Below are positions 21,537 to 31,585 of a DNA stretch of 64,000 bases, one piece after another. Source of the DNA: Sweltsa coloradensis (lineage: Eukaryota > Arthropoda > Insecta > Plecoptera > Chloroperlidae); assembly GCA_024449915.1 (NCBI GenBank), contig JAMZAV010001061.1:62001-126000 (forward strand), written 5' to 3'. Numbering within the stretch: the first letter of the stretch is position 1; every line of letters begins with the position of its first letter. The notes under the pieces were generated by a model, which saw nothing but the letters and a program-made list of their open reading frames with translations, searched no databases and was not told the origin of the DNA. The translations under genes were made by a program, and so were the position numbers.

Positions 21537-22313
21537 TTGGATGAGCGTAGCGAGCGAAGCGAGCGAAGTGAAGACTCCATTTCACTACACTGGAGAAAAA
21601 AATCCGGAATGTTTTTTTTTTCTTTCCTTCTTTCTTTTTTTTTCCTGTATTTTTGTGTGTTTGTCAGCACGATTCCGGCTAAACCGATACTCCGATTGCG
21701 ATGAAATTTTATGGAGGCCTTCGAAATCTCTGAACTTAGAACTGCCACGTTTTTGAGCGCAATCGGAAAATTTTTTCTTATAAAAAACGCAATTTTACGA
21801 TTTTTTTCGATTTTTTAAATATTTCTTCGACTTATAACACCTACACGCTTTATCCGATTGTAAAGAATTTTTCATAGAACCTTAATTTTATGAATTAAGA
21901 TATTCGTGTGAAATTTGAGCGTAATCGAAAAATTATTTCTCATAAAAATCGAAATTTTACGGGTTTTTTCTTTTTTAAAACAATTCTTTGACTTGTAACA
22001 CCTACATGCTTTATCCTTTTGTAATGATTTTTTCACAGAACCTTAATTTTATGAATTAATATACTCGTGTTAAATTTGAGCGCAATCGAATAATTATTTC
22101 TTATGAAAATTGCAATTTTATGATTTAAAAAAAAAATTACGATTTATTAAAAAAATTAAGTTAATTTTTTATTTTATTTAATTTAATTAAAAAAAATCTT
22201 CGACTAAGTAATAATTTTTTCACAGAACAACAGAAAATCCGCGTAACACATGGCAGCTCAATGCACCAATTACGCTCATCCAACAACGCGGCGGGACTTA
22301 AGCGTTTTCCTAG
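21537..22313 (+). mobile_element. Helitron-like element inserted in a LINE frame
   Basis: It starts TTGGATGAGCGTAGCGAGCG. Near the end it carries GCTCATCCAA, then AACGC-GGCGGGACTTA-GCGTT (hairpin), and terminates CCTAG. Internally it has a T-rich tract and two or three tandem units around CGATTGTAATGATTTTTTC. There is no transposase. It splits a CR1-like LINE, and removing it exactly restores that LINE's reading frame. Non-autonomous; the subterminal inverted repeat plus 3' hairpin resembles Helentron-associated elements (HINEs). Confidence 0.72.
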
Positions 22314-23158
22314 TTTAGTGCAGATTTGAAATGGCTCCGAGTGTGTAGTTCACGGATGTCCACCGGCAAATCATTCCATAATCTGCAACTCCGGTAGAAA
22401 TATCCTTGTTGATAGGACGAAGTTCTTGCCTGGGGAGGTTTCATGGTGACACCACGTCCGTACTCTCTTCCACGATTGCAGATTTGAATCCTGTGAAATG
22501 GGTTGAGGTCAGTTGTACCATGAAGCATTCCCCAAAGAAATTGAAGATCTGTCGTTTTTCTTTACTCTTCTAAAGTTGGGATTTTCAAAGTTTTTCTTCT
22601 TGCTGTGGCACTTGAATTTTGGTGACTTGACATTTTTGCAATTAATCTAGTAGCTCTACTCTGCACACGCTCTAATTTGATTTTGTTGGTTTCTGAAGTT
22701 GGGTTCCAAGCAGGACAAGCATACGTTAGTTGTGGTCTTACTAGTGCAAGATACACTGTTCTCTTTACATTGACTTGGGCATTTGCCAGATTTCGAGCAA
22801 TAAAATATAACTGTCGAACGGCCTTTGCACGAATGAAATCTGTGTGTTTGTTCCACTTAAGATCTTTTGATATAATGATGCCGAGTAATTTTACATGATC
22901 CTTTGATTCAATTATTGAACCGTTAATGATATAATTAAATCTAAATGGTGTTCTTGATCTAGTGAAGCAAATTTTTACACTCTTTTGTGGATTTAGTTTC
23001 ATTTCGTTCTCACGACACCAAGTATTTACGTTGTTCAAATCGGATTGCAAAATATCAATATCATTTTTCGAGAAAATCTTTCTGTACAATGTGCAATCAT
23101 CCGCATACTGACTCATATCTGAGGTGATACATTCGGGTAAATCCATCATAAATAAATT
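22314..23158 (-). pseudogene. CR1-like LINE RT C-terminal half
   Basis: The minus strand encodes YADDCTLYRK (the catalytic YADD), then NEMKLNPQKSVKICF, HVKLLGIIISKDLKW, LALVRPQLTYACPAWNP, and after a stop the tail YFYRSCRLWNDLP and HFKSALN. This is the thumb and C-terminal part of a non-LTR RT of the CR1/Jockey type. The N-terminal half is missing because a reversed Helitron-like element begins at about 23160. Confidence 0.8.
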
Positions 23159-23159
23159 G

Positions 23160-23959
23160 AATGTTGATGAGCGTATGTTTTTTTAAACGAAAAAGGCGTA
23201 AAATTGCGATTTTCATTAGAAATTATTTTTTCGATCGCGCTCAAATTTTTTACACCAATATATTAATTCATAAAATTAAGGTTCTGTGAAAAAATCATTA
23301 CAATCGGATAAAGCATGTAGGTGTTATAAGTCGAAGAATGTTTTAAAAATTTAAAAAATATATATTCGTGTGAAATTTGCACAAGAAATAATTATTCGAT
23401 TGCGCCCAAATTTCACACGAATATATTAATTCATAAAATTAAGGTTCTGTGAAAAAATCATTACAATCGGATAAAGTATGTAGTAGGTGTTATAAAGTCA
23501 AAGAATTGTTTTAAAAAAGAAAAAACGGTAAAATTTCGATTTTCATAAGAAATAATTTTTCGATTGCGCTCAAATTTCACACGAATATATCTTAATTCAT
23601 AAAATTATTGTTCTGTGAAAAAATCATTAAAATCGGATAAAGCATAATATGCGTTGAGTGACTAATATATAGATGTTATAAGTCGAAGAAATTTAAAAAA
23701 AAAACGAAAAAACCGTAAAATTACGATTTTCATGAGAAATAATTTTTCGATTGCGCTCAAAAACGTGGCAGTTCTTTCAGAGATTTCGAAGGTCTCCAGA
23801 AAATTTTATCGCAATTGGAGTATCGGTTTAGCCGGAATCGTGTTAACAAACAGCCAAAAATACAAAAAAACAAAACTAGAAAAAAAGAAAAAAATCATTC
23901 CGGATTTTTTTCTCCGGTGTAGTGAAATGGAATCTTCGCTTCGCTCGCTACGCTCGTCC
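23160..23959 (-). mobile_element. Helitron-like element, reversed, 3' terminus lost
   Basis: The minus strand starts at 23959 with TTGGACGAGCGTAGCGAGCG. It passes an A/T tract and three or four tandem units containing AATCATTACAATCGGATAAA (reversed), and ends near TACGCTCATCAAC without the terminal hairpin and CTAG. It lies tail to tail with the copy at 21537-22313, with the LINE between them. Confidence 0.65.
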
Positions 23960-24395
23960 AAAAATAGGTTGAAATTTTTCTAAAATGGGCCCCTTCACGT
24001 TCATTTTCTTAGTTTTTGGATCGCAGATAGTTGCTATAAAACATCGTTTACAGAGTCCGAGTCCAGTTAAAACATGACGAAATAACTGTAGTATGGTGAA
24101 ATATTTTTTTGCCTTCGACGAAACGGCCTCGGGCGGCTGGGGCTTTGCCCCAGACCCCAGCTTCAGTCCTTAAAACCTACTAATGGGTTTGACCCCGCCC
24201 CCCACTTTTCAATACCACTCACTACCTTGCCCAAAATCGAAAAATGCCTAGATAGATAGCACCGGGAACTTTTTTATTATGATAAACACGTACCGGTATC
24301 AAAACCTAAACGTGGCACATGCAAATGACGCACATATTTAAGTCACCTGTGATTCAGAATAAAGTGTAGAATTTAAAAAAATATATACTACTACC
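23960..24395. other. No gene recognised
   Basis: 435 bp containing a GC-rich palindromic patch near 24125-24165 (CTGGGGCTTTGCCCCAG) related to hAT MITE termini at 40840. No terminal repeats or target duplication were found. Confidence 0.4.
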
Positions 24396-24770
24396 TCGCC
24401 CAAGCGAAGACTTCAATTTCGCAGACCCCCCAAAAAATTAGCTCAGGTGATTTTTTGTTTGTTTGTATGTTTTATGTTTGTTTTGTTTTTTTGTCTGTTT
24501 GTTCGCGCTCTACCGGGCAAACGGCATACGGGCATAATATGCGATCTTGATGAAAATTGGAGGGGACCTTCGAAATCTCGGAACTTAGACTTGACACGTT
24601 TTTGGATACCTACAATCGAAATATTATTTCTCATGAATCTATCGTACCGTACTTAAATTTTTTTTTTGATTTTTAATGCGATTTTTTCGTGACATTTGGA
24701 CCGATTCTGACCAAACGGGTGGGGCTACAACGTTCATATTTTACATGGACATTAAGGGGGTCAGGAATGG
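24396..24770 (+). mobile_element. Helitron-like element fragment
   Basis: It carries GCGAAGACTTCAATTTCGC, a T/TTTG tract, TACCGGGCAAACGGCATA and CCAAACGGGTGGGGCTACAA in the order seen in the 47-53 kb copies. Both termini are degraded. Confidence 0.65.
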
Positions 24771-25116
24771 CCTATGTCGCGCATGTTAAATTGCCTAAAT
24801 TCCGGTACCATTTACTATATATTTATAATGAGGCATTTAGTCTTAGAGACTAAATTTTTTCCCCCATCTAGGTAAGCCTGTTACCTACAAACTGTGTGTG
24901 GGGATTTTTGAATGTTGAAAATCTGTGGTTACCAGATTTTTTTAGAAATTATCAAAATAATCCCAGAAAATTGACATTTTTCAAAACAATTTATGGGTAA
25001 AATTGGATGGTGATATTTTTTCAAAATTCTCCACACACAGTTTCTTTAAAACACAATAAAGAATTAGTCCTCAAAATTTCAAGGCTCTAGCTTCATAACT
25101 GACTAACTTAGGCCTA
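24771..25116. other. No gene recognised
   Basis: AT-rich spacer between a Helitron-like fragment and a microsatellite-flanked palindrome. No coding or repeat signal that I can support. Confidence 0.4.
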
Positions 25117-25134
25117 TTATTATTATTATTAAAA

Positions 25135-25165
<31 letters not shown>

Positions 25166-25196
25166 GTTCACAAGTTATGCTTTCGCGACCCGATAT

Positions 25197-25436
25197 AATT
25201 GAAGAGAAATTATAACATTGACGGGATGTTTCGTCGCGTCGTGGTGGTGAATAACTTACATTATTCTTGATTTCCCGACGTAGCGTCCTCACTGTGGAAG
25301 ACATTTTCAAGGGATTTGAAATCCCTTGAAAATGTCTTCCACAGTGAGGACGCTACGTCGGGAAATCAAGAATAATGTAAGTTATTCACCACCACGACGC
25401 GACGAAACATCCCGTCAATGTTATAATTTCTCTTCA

Positions 25437-25439
<3 letters not shown>
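25197..25439. repeat. Perfect 121-bp palindrome flanked by (ATT)n
   Basis: Arms 25197-25317 and 25319-25439 are exact reverse complements around a single G at 25318 (centre GGGATTTgAAATCCC). (ATT)n tracts flank the arms, at 25117-25165 and 25440-25503, just outside. It contains no gene; the short frames on both strands are mirror images of each other. Confidence 0.9.
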
Positions 25440-25502
<63 letters not shown>

Positions 25503-25503
25503 T
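25440..25503. repeat. (ATT)n microsatellite
   Basis: About 21 ATT units directly after the palindrome and before the 3' end of the minus-strand LINE at 25510-26955. Confidence 0.9.
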
Positions 25504-25509
25504 TCTTTT

Positions 25510-26955
25510 ATTCACCAATATGAACATTACATAATGGGTATTTAAGAGCTTTCACCAGAGATGAACCACACCTCTAAGGTGAAACCCCTATTACAAAACA
25601 ATAAATATACATGACATTAAAAAATACAATACATACAAGAAATAACTGAAACAATGTCTTCATACTAAAACTTTGCGTAGTATATGGGCGGTTCCTAATA
25701 ATGCTGCCTTTTGAAGCTCTGGAGTCCAGTGATTGCCAGAGATATGTTGGAGATTCTCTTCAAAACTTCTTCCAATTGTCCCACAAGCTCCAATTATAAT
25801 GGGAACAACCTTACAACTGACATTCCACATTCGTTGAATTTCTATTTGAAGGTCTCGATATCTTGTGCGTTTCTCTGCTTCCTTTAATACTATGTTGCGG
25901 TCTGATGGAATAGCTACATCGATGATCAAACATTTTTGAGTCTCTTTGTTTTTAACAACAATGTCTGGTTTGTTGTGAAGAACCTTTCGATCAGTGATTA
26001 TTTGCTCATTCCACAATATGGTCACATTACCATTGTCAACTACTTGCTCTGGTTTATGCATGTACCATTTGTCAGAAGTTTCGATGTTATAACTTCTACA
26101 AATGTTCCAATGCAAATATGCCCCAACCTTATCATGTCGATCAATGTATTCCGTTTTTGCTAAGACCGGGCATCCAGAAATAATGTGCTCCACGCTTTCT
26201 TCATAAAGCTTACACAAACGACACTTGTCATCTACTTCGAGTTTGAGAATTCTTTTTTCGTAACTTTTTGTTCTTAAGGCTTGATCTTGTGCAGCTACAA
26301 TAAGACTTTCAGTTTCACCCTTGAGATTACTTCTGCCCAGCCACTTATTGGTTTGATCTTGGTCAATATGTGGTTGCATCATGCGTGTAATATATTGTCC
26401 ATGCAAAGGTTTAGACTTCCAGCAACTTATTAGATCTTCCTGGATAATATTCTTAATTTTCTTCTTGATAACCTTGACCTTGTTAGTGATGGACCCATTG
26501 ATCTGATTAATATCGGTTAATTCCATACCTGATTGAAACTTGTTGCTTAACTTAATGATAGATTTTCTCATAGCTTTGCTAGACTCATGTTCTTGAACCA
26601 TTCTAATAAATTTGTCATCTCCTTTACCTTCTATGTATAAACTTAAACCAATCATTGCTGTTTTGTATGACCCCTCTAGTTGAGTTATTCCACGACCTCC
26701 ATTCTTCCTTGCGATATACAGTCTTTCTACGTCCGCTCGTGGATGGTGCATTCCGTTTATTGTCAACAGTTTTCTTGTTTTTCGATCTAATCTCTTAAGT
26801 TCTTCAATGCTCCAATCTAATATCCCAAAGCTATAAGATAATACTGGCACAGCAAATTGACCAATTGCAATAGTTTTATTTCGTCCGTTCAATTCACTTT
26901 CAAGTATTAATCTTAGGCGTCGTTTGTATTCTTTGCTCAATTTATCTTTCATTAA
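25510..26955 (-). pseudogene. RLE-type LINE, C-terminal part (CCHC finger and endonuclease)
   Basis: A 430-codon open frame on the minus strand. It has a thumb-like region (VPVLSYSFGILDWSIEELKR, ADVERLYIARKNGGRGI), then a CCHC finger CRLCKLYEESVEHIISGC. Next comes a restriction-like endonuclease core, KPDIVV...LIIDVAIPSD, the PD...D motif of RLE-bearing LINEs. RLE LINEs (R2/R4/Dong/Hero/NeSL groups) nick DNA with this domain and prime reverse transcription there; the group is not resolved. The ORF is intact to its 5' edge, where the Academ-like element interrupts it. It continues upstream at 31586-33722. The 3' UTR runs to about 25510. Confidence 0.82.
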
Positions 26956-26998
26956 TAGGCCTGTAACGAATTTGCTCTAGCTCTTCAAATAAAGAAGT

Positions 26999-27804
26999 TA
27001 GGTGCACAAACCGTATAACAAGCTGAAAATTTAACCAAGTGTTCTCAACACCCTGATTAAACTACTGTGCAAAATTACCCGAAATCACTTTAGCGGAAAA
27101 GGGTTAAAAAAAATGGCAAACGGGTAACTTTTCAAAAAAAGGAAAAGTTTTCTAACATCATTAAAAAATAGCTGGAAGCTGATCGTCTGGACAAAACTGC
27201 ATATACCTTGTTTTTAACACTACTTTTTAATATCCATAAACATAATCAAAAGCAAAGACCAACAATTTTAATTTTATATAGTCTGTTTCACACATAAATA
27301 GACCCCGAAATGCATTTTTAAACCGTTTCGCAATATTTCAATCTCATTCTTCAGACGAAATGTGTGGAATTATCTAAAGCTTATCCAGAAATTGAGCCAT
27401 CTATGTGTCTGCTTCAATAAAAAAAATTGGTGCCTTGAAAAGCGGACATTTAAGAACATTGATTGTACACTCGATGCTTTATTGCCACTTTTCCCGCCAA
27501 AATATAAACATTGCTAAACTGAATTTGAAACATTACATACTCCGCCAACTAGTAACATTTGTTATAAAAGTTCACAAATACAACAATTTAACATTAAATA
27601 TTAGTTATAATACCATAAAACCTGTTCAAAATAAAATGGAACACTACAAAATAAATCACAAAATATGCACCATACTCGTCTTTACATAGAAAATTAGCAT
27701 CACATGATTTCATACAAATTACAAATTTATACACTCCCTCAACAATTCATTAAGTTATTAATAGCCTTATAAAGAGTAAAGACTACAAAGGCTAAAAAGG
27801 CTTA
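26999..27804 (+). repeat. Left long inverted repeat of Academ-like element
   Basis: About 806 bp matching 30761-31553 in reverse complement with scattered substitutions and small indels. Landmarks include GGTGCACAAACCGTATAAC at the outer end and GGCTAAAAAGGCTTA at the inner end. The inner end abuts the middle of the coding frame, so the 5' half of the gene is absent. Confidence 0.9.
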
Positions 27805-29610
27805 CGCTAGCATATGAAGCGTTAATGCATTTGTTTATCGTGAACTGCTTAATTTGGGTGGAGAGCCAAGAAAATCTCAAAGAAAGATTAGACAACATGT
27901 ATGTAGCTTTATCCGCGGCCCAACATGTTTTTGATGACAAGCACACAAATGGGACTGACGATAAGCACCTCCAAGATTTGATTAAAGAAGTTGATAGTTG
28001 TTTTTGATTCCGAGAAAGCGGGCGTGAAAATTCTCCTACTTTTCGTCTGTGGGATAATCTAGTTGAAGCTCTCGAAATACTTATTTTACTTAACATAAGG
28101 GCTGAAAGAGAAGGAAGTTGGGACATGCACGTGCAAACACAAATTCAAATGATTCCCTACTTCTTTACAGCCAACAGATATAACTATTCCAGATGGGCAA
28201 CTCTTTATGCAATAGAAATATTGAATTCTTTACCAGAAACAGTTAAACAGGAATTCGCTACCGGAAACTTTGCCATCAGATTTTCTCCTGGAAGTTTCCG
28301 TGGACTATGGAGCGATATGGGTGTCGAAATGTCTGTGATTCGAGATACTAAAGGCGCTAACAGTGGAATTATTGGATATACCAACAGAGAATCAACAGTA
28401 CTACGATGGACACTAACACGCTATGTTTTGGGTTCATATGCAAAGGAAATTCGTTCCCGAGAAGGACTGGTTGATTCTGCTACTACATTTGAACACAATC
28501 AAACAAAACCGACAACCAGATCACGTGATGAAAGTGATGTTCAAAAAATCATTCAACACATACAAGAAAACATGACGGATGCATTTAACACTAACAGCAA
28601 CATTGATGTAGTTATCAACATAAGTAGTGGCTTGGCAGCAAGTAACATTGTAAGTGAATCATTGTTGAACGCAATTAAAAACGGTAAGGACATGTTAGAG
28701 AATTTCGTGAAATTGCGTTTGGAACCTAACAAGGACAAGGAAAAAAGTTTTTACGACCCAATAAAAAAATCGACATTAAAAACTTTTTTTAAAGATATGC
28801 AGAAAACTACTCGAGTGTCCCTTGGTGGCAGAGTAAATCAGGCAGTTGTATCTTCAGAACAGGTATACCAGCGGGCACTTGTCCTAGCCAAGGTCCGTGC
28901 TGACGTCAATCTCACTACACTGCTGAGCTACCCTATCAGCGCCGTGCCACCAGCTTTATTTAAAGAAGATGGAACCAGCAGAACTACAAAAAAATCCGAC
29001 CTCTTGCATGGGCTAGAGTCTCTTTCGTCTAGATCGGTGACGAATTTACCACAATGTTCTGACGAAATAACGACAATATACATTATTGATGCAATGGCTG
29101 TTTTGCAGCGCATCAACACAAAAAGTTTGAAAACGTTCAACGATGTTGGTGATGTCGTTCTTAACATCATAATCAAACTTTTATCTCTTGCCTCGGAAGT
29201 TCATGTGATTTTTGATCGGTATGACGATCCCGACTCGACCAAGCACGAGGAGCGAATACGACGGCAGAGCTCAAGTGGGCATCGTTACCAAGTTGCTGGG
29301 AATCGCCCCTTACCAGACTGGAAGCACGTAATGGAATTAGAAGAAAACAAGGCAAACCTTACAAACTTCTTATCACTTTATATTGCATCTGGACATAAAA
29401 AATTAAATCATGAGAAACAACTTAACTAAGCCGGTGGTTACGAGAACGGTTTAAAAACAACGTTAGTCACATCAAGGGGAGTAATTGAGATGGAGGATCT
29501 GTCAACAAACCATAAAGAAGCCGACACAAGGATCATTCTCCACGCAATTAATTTCAAAGAGCGGATAACAAACTGTATCAACAGTGGGCGCATCGTAGTT
29601 CAAACACCAG

Positions 29611-29703
29611 GTAATTATTTTAAGTTCATTTAAGGTAATTTTATAGTATACCGTATTCTATATTTACCAACTTAATGTTAATGTTGACTCGATTTTACTT
29701 CAG
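29611..29703 (+). other. Intron in Academ-like pseudogene
   Basis: Donor ACACCAG|GTAATT and acceptor TTACTTCAG|ATACGG. Removing it joins VVQTP to DTDVMVLLL in frame, restoring the acidic motif expected after the EADTRIILHA segment. Confidence 0.75.
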
Positions 29704-30239
29704 ATACGGATGTAATGGTTCTGCTACTAAGATATGTGAACACCATGACATCTATCACTGAAACGTGGATGGAAACTGGAACAGTGTCAAAAACCACAGA
29801 TCTTCGTCGATTCATACCCATACATGAGATAGCAAAATCACTGGGCCCAAGTGTATGCAACGCACTCCCAGCTGTCCATGCACTGACCGGTTGCGATACA
29901 GTTTCCTCTCTATTTGGAATTGGCAAAAAAAGGTATTGCAGCAAGTTTTGAAATTAACTTCCGAGGAATTATCACAACTGGATATCATTTATAAAAGCGA
30001 CGAGGAAGATCCCTTAAATGCATCGCGAAAGTTCATAGCTTCCTTATATGACACAAGTAAAAAACTGAAGGCCCATCACTCGTCACTTAACCAATTACGT
30101 GTAAAACTATCTGCAACAAAAGCTACATCAGTTGCTAAGATTCCTCCTTGCGAAGCTCCATTCTTGCAGCATGCTAAACGGGCCCATTGGCAATGCCAAA
30201 CCTGGACATCGTCCCATCTACAAACTCCTGATATTTTAA

Positions 30240-30324
30240 GTTAGTAAAATTTACATAATATTGCATGAATTAGTTTAAACTCCCACAAAATTAATCTTGA
30301 CTTGATAATTATTTTAATTTGTAG
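30240..30324 (+). other. Intron in Academ-like pseudogene
   Basis: Donor ATTTTAA|GTTAGT and acceptor AATTTGTAG|GTGCAT. The join reads TPDILSAFELGW and leads directly into the CXC finger. Confidence 0.75.
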
Positions 30325-30760
30325 GTGCATTTGAACTCGGATGGCAACGAAACGACAATGGATTTTTGATACCCATTTACTACGAGGGACCTTGTGTAAT
30401 GGAAAAGTTGCAAGATTTTTTCTGTAATTGTAAAACAAAGTTCTTGTGCACTGATTCCGATAAATGCCCTTGCTATCGAAATGGACTGGATTGTACAGAT
30501 ATTTGCCGATGTAATCGAGACGGTTATAACGTGTTCAATTTTTAAGACGAATCTGATATCACTAATGATGACCTAATCTAAGGTAAAGCGGTCATGAAAT
30601 GGATTCTACGAAATCATCCAAATATAAGTTTATGTTAATCTGTTCATTCCTTTTTCTTTTGTCCTCAGGTCTATTACATTCGGGCAGTGTTACCACGGTG
30701 TTAACCTAAACTGACATGATTTCGCAAGTGTTCGTATGACTTTGCACTAAAGACACATTA

Positions 30761-31553
30761 TAAGCCTTTTTAGCCTTTTTAGTCTGAAAAGGCTATTAAT
30801 AATTTAATGAATTGTTAAGAGAGTGTATAAATTTGTATGTAGTCATATGATGCAGATTTTCTATGTGAAGACGAGTATGGTGCATATTTTGTGATTTATT
30901 TTGTAGGGTTCCATTTTATTTTGAACAGGTTTTATGGTATTATAACTAATATTTAATGTTAAATTGTTGTATTTGTGAACTTTTATAACAAATGTTACTA
31001 GTTGGCGGAGTATTTAATGTTTCAAATTCAAATTTAGCAATGTTTATATTTTGGCGGGAAAAGTGGCAATAAAGCATCGAGTGTACAATCAATGTTCTTA
31101 AATGTCCGTTTTTCAAGGCACCAATTTTTTTTATCGAAGCAGACACATAGATGACTCAATTTCTGGATAAGCTTTAGATAATTCCACACATTTCGTCTGA
31201 AGAATGAGATTGAAATATTGCGAAACGGTTTAAAAAATGCATTTCGGGGTCTATTTATGTGTAAAACAGACTATATAAAATTTAAATTGTTGGTCTTTGC
31301 TTTTGATTATGTTTATGGATATTAAAAAGTAGTGTTAAAAACAAGGTATATGCAGTTTTGTCCAGACGATCAGCTTCCAGCTATTTTTTAATGATGTTAG
31401 AAAACTTTCCCTTTTTTTGAAAAGTTACCCGTTTGCCATTTTTTTTAACCCTTTTCCGCTAAAGTGATTTCGGGTAATTTTGCACAGTAGTTTAATCAGG
31501 GTGTTGAGAACACTTGGTTAAATTTTCAGCTTGTTATACGGTTTGTGCACCTA
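30761..31553 (-). repeat. Right long inverted repeat of Academ-like element
   Basis: Reverse complement of 26999-27804. It starts about 215 bp after the stop codon of the pseudogene. It has an inner TAAGCCTTTTTAGCC and an outer GGTTTGTGCACCTA. Confidence 0.9.
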
Positions 31554-31585
31554 AAAGTGAAATTTCAATATTTTTTACTCCTCTA

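Larger units (their letters stand above)
27800..30544 (+). pseudogene. Academ-like nuclease gene, 5'-truncated and decayed
   Basis: It begins mid-domain at AYEALMHLF, homologous to residues encoded near 61486 in the second copy, so roughly 600 N-terminal codons are missing. In order it shows GSFRGLWSDMGVE, IIDAMAVLQRI and VHVIFDRYDD (nuclease N-region), then EADTRIILHA and DTDVMVLLL (acidic metal-site motifs). It ends with LTGCDTVSSLFGIGKK (FEN/XPG-like helix-hairpin-helix turn) and an 8-Cys CXC finger (30424-30523). Introns at 29611-29703 and 30240-30324 have GT-AG ends and keep phase. In-frame stops at 28005 and 29427 and an indel in the A7 run at about 29930 inactivate it. Confidence 0.75.
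26956..31585 (+). mobile_element. Academ-like DNA transposon with about 0.8-kb inverted repeats
   Basis: 4630 bp, flanked by TAA (26953-26955 and 31586-31588). Without the element and one TAA, the host LINE reads in frame through VQHTLMKDKL, so both boundaries are fixed by the host frame. Core inverted repeats 26999-27804 and 30761-31553 start TAGGTGCACAAACCG. Their outermost 43 and 32 bp have diverged. Between them lies a decayed gene with XPG/FEN-like and CXC motifs. A 3-4-bp duplication plus an XPG-like nuclease and Cys8 finger is, as I recall it, the definition of the Academ superfamily. That assignment needs a database check. Confidence 0.72.

Noticed and set aside
25071..25523. Two identical proteins of 65-79 aa on opposite strands
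   Set aside because: They are the two arms of the perfect palindrome read in both directions; no domain or context supports a gene.
27405..27689. 94-aa frame in the left arm and its counterpart at 30946-31146
   Set aside because: Both lie in the inverted repeats and diverge by frameshift between arms, so they are not conserved as protein.
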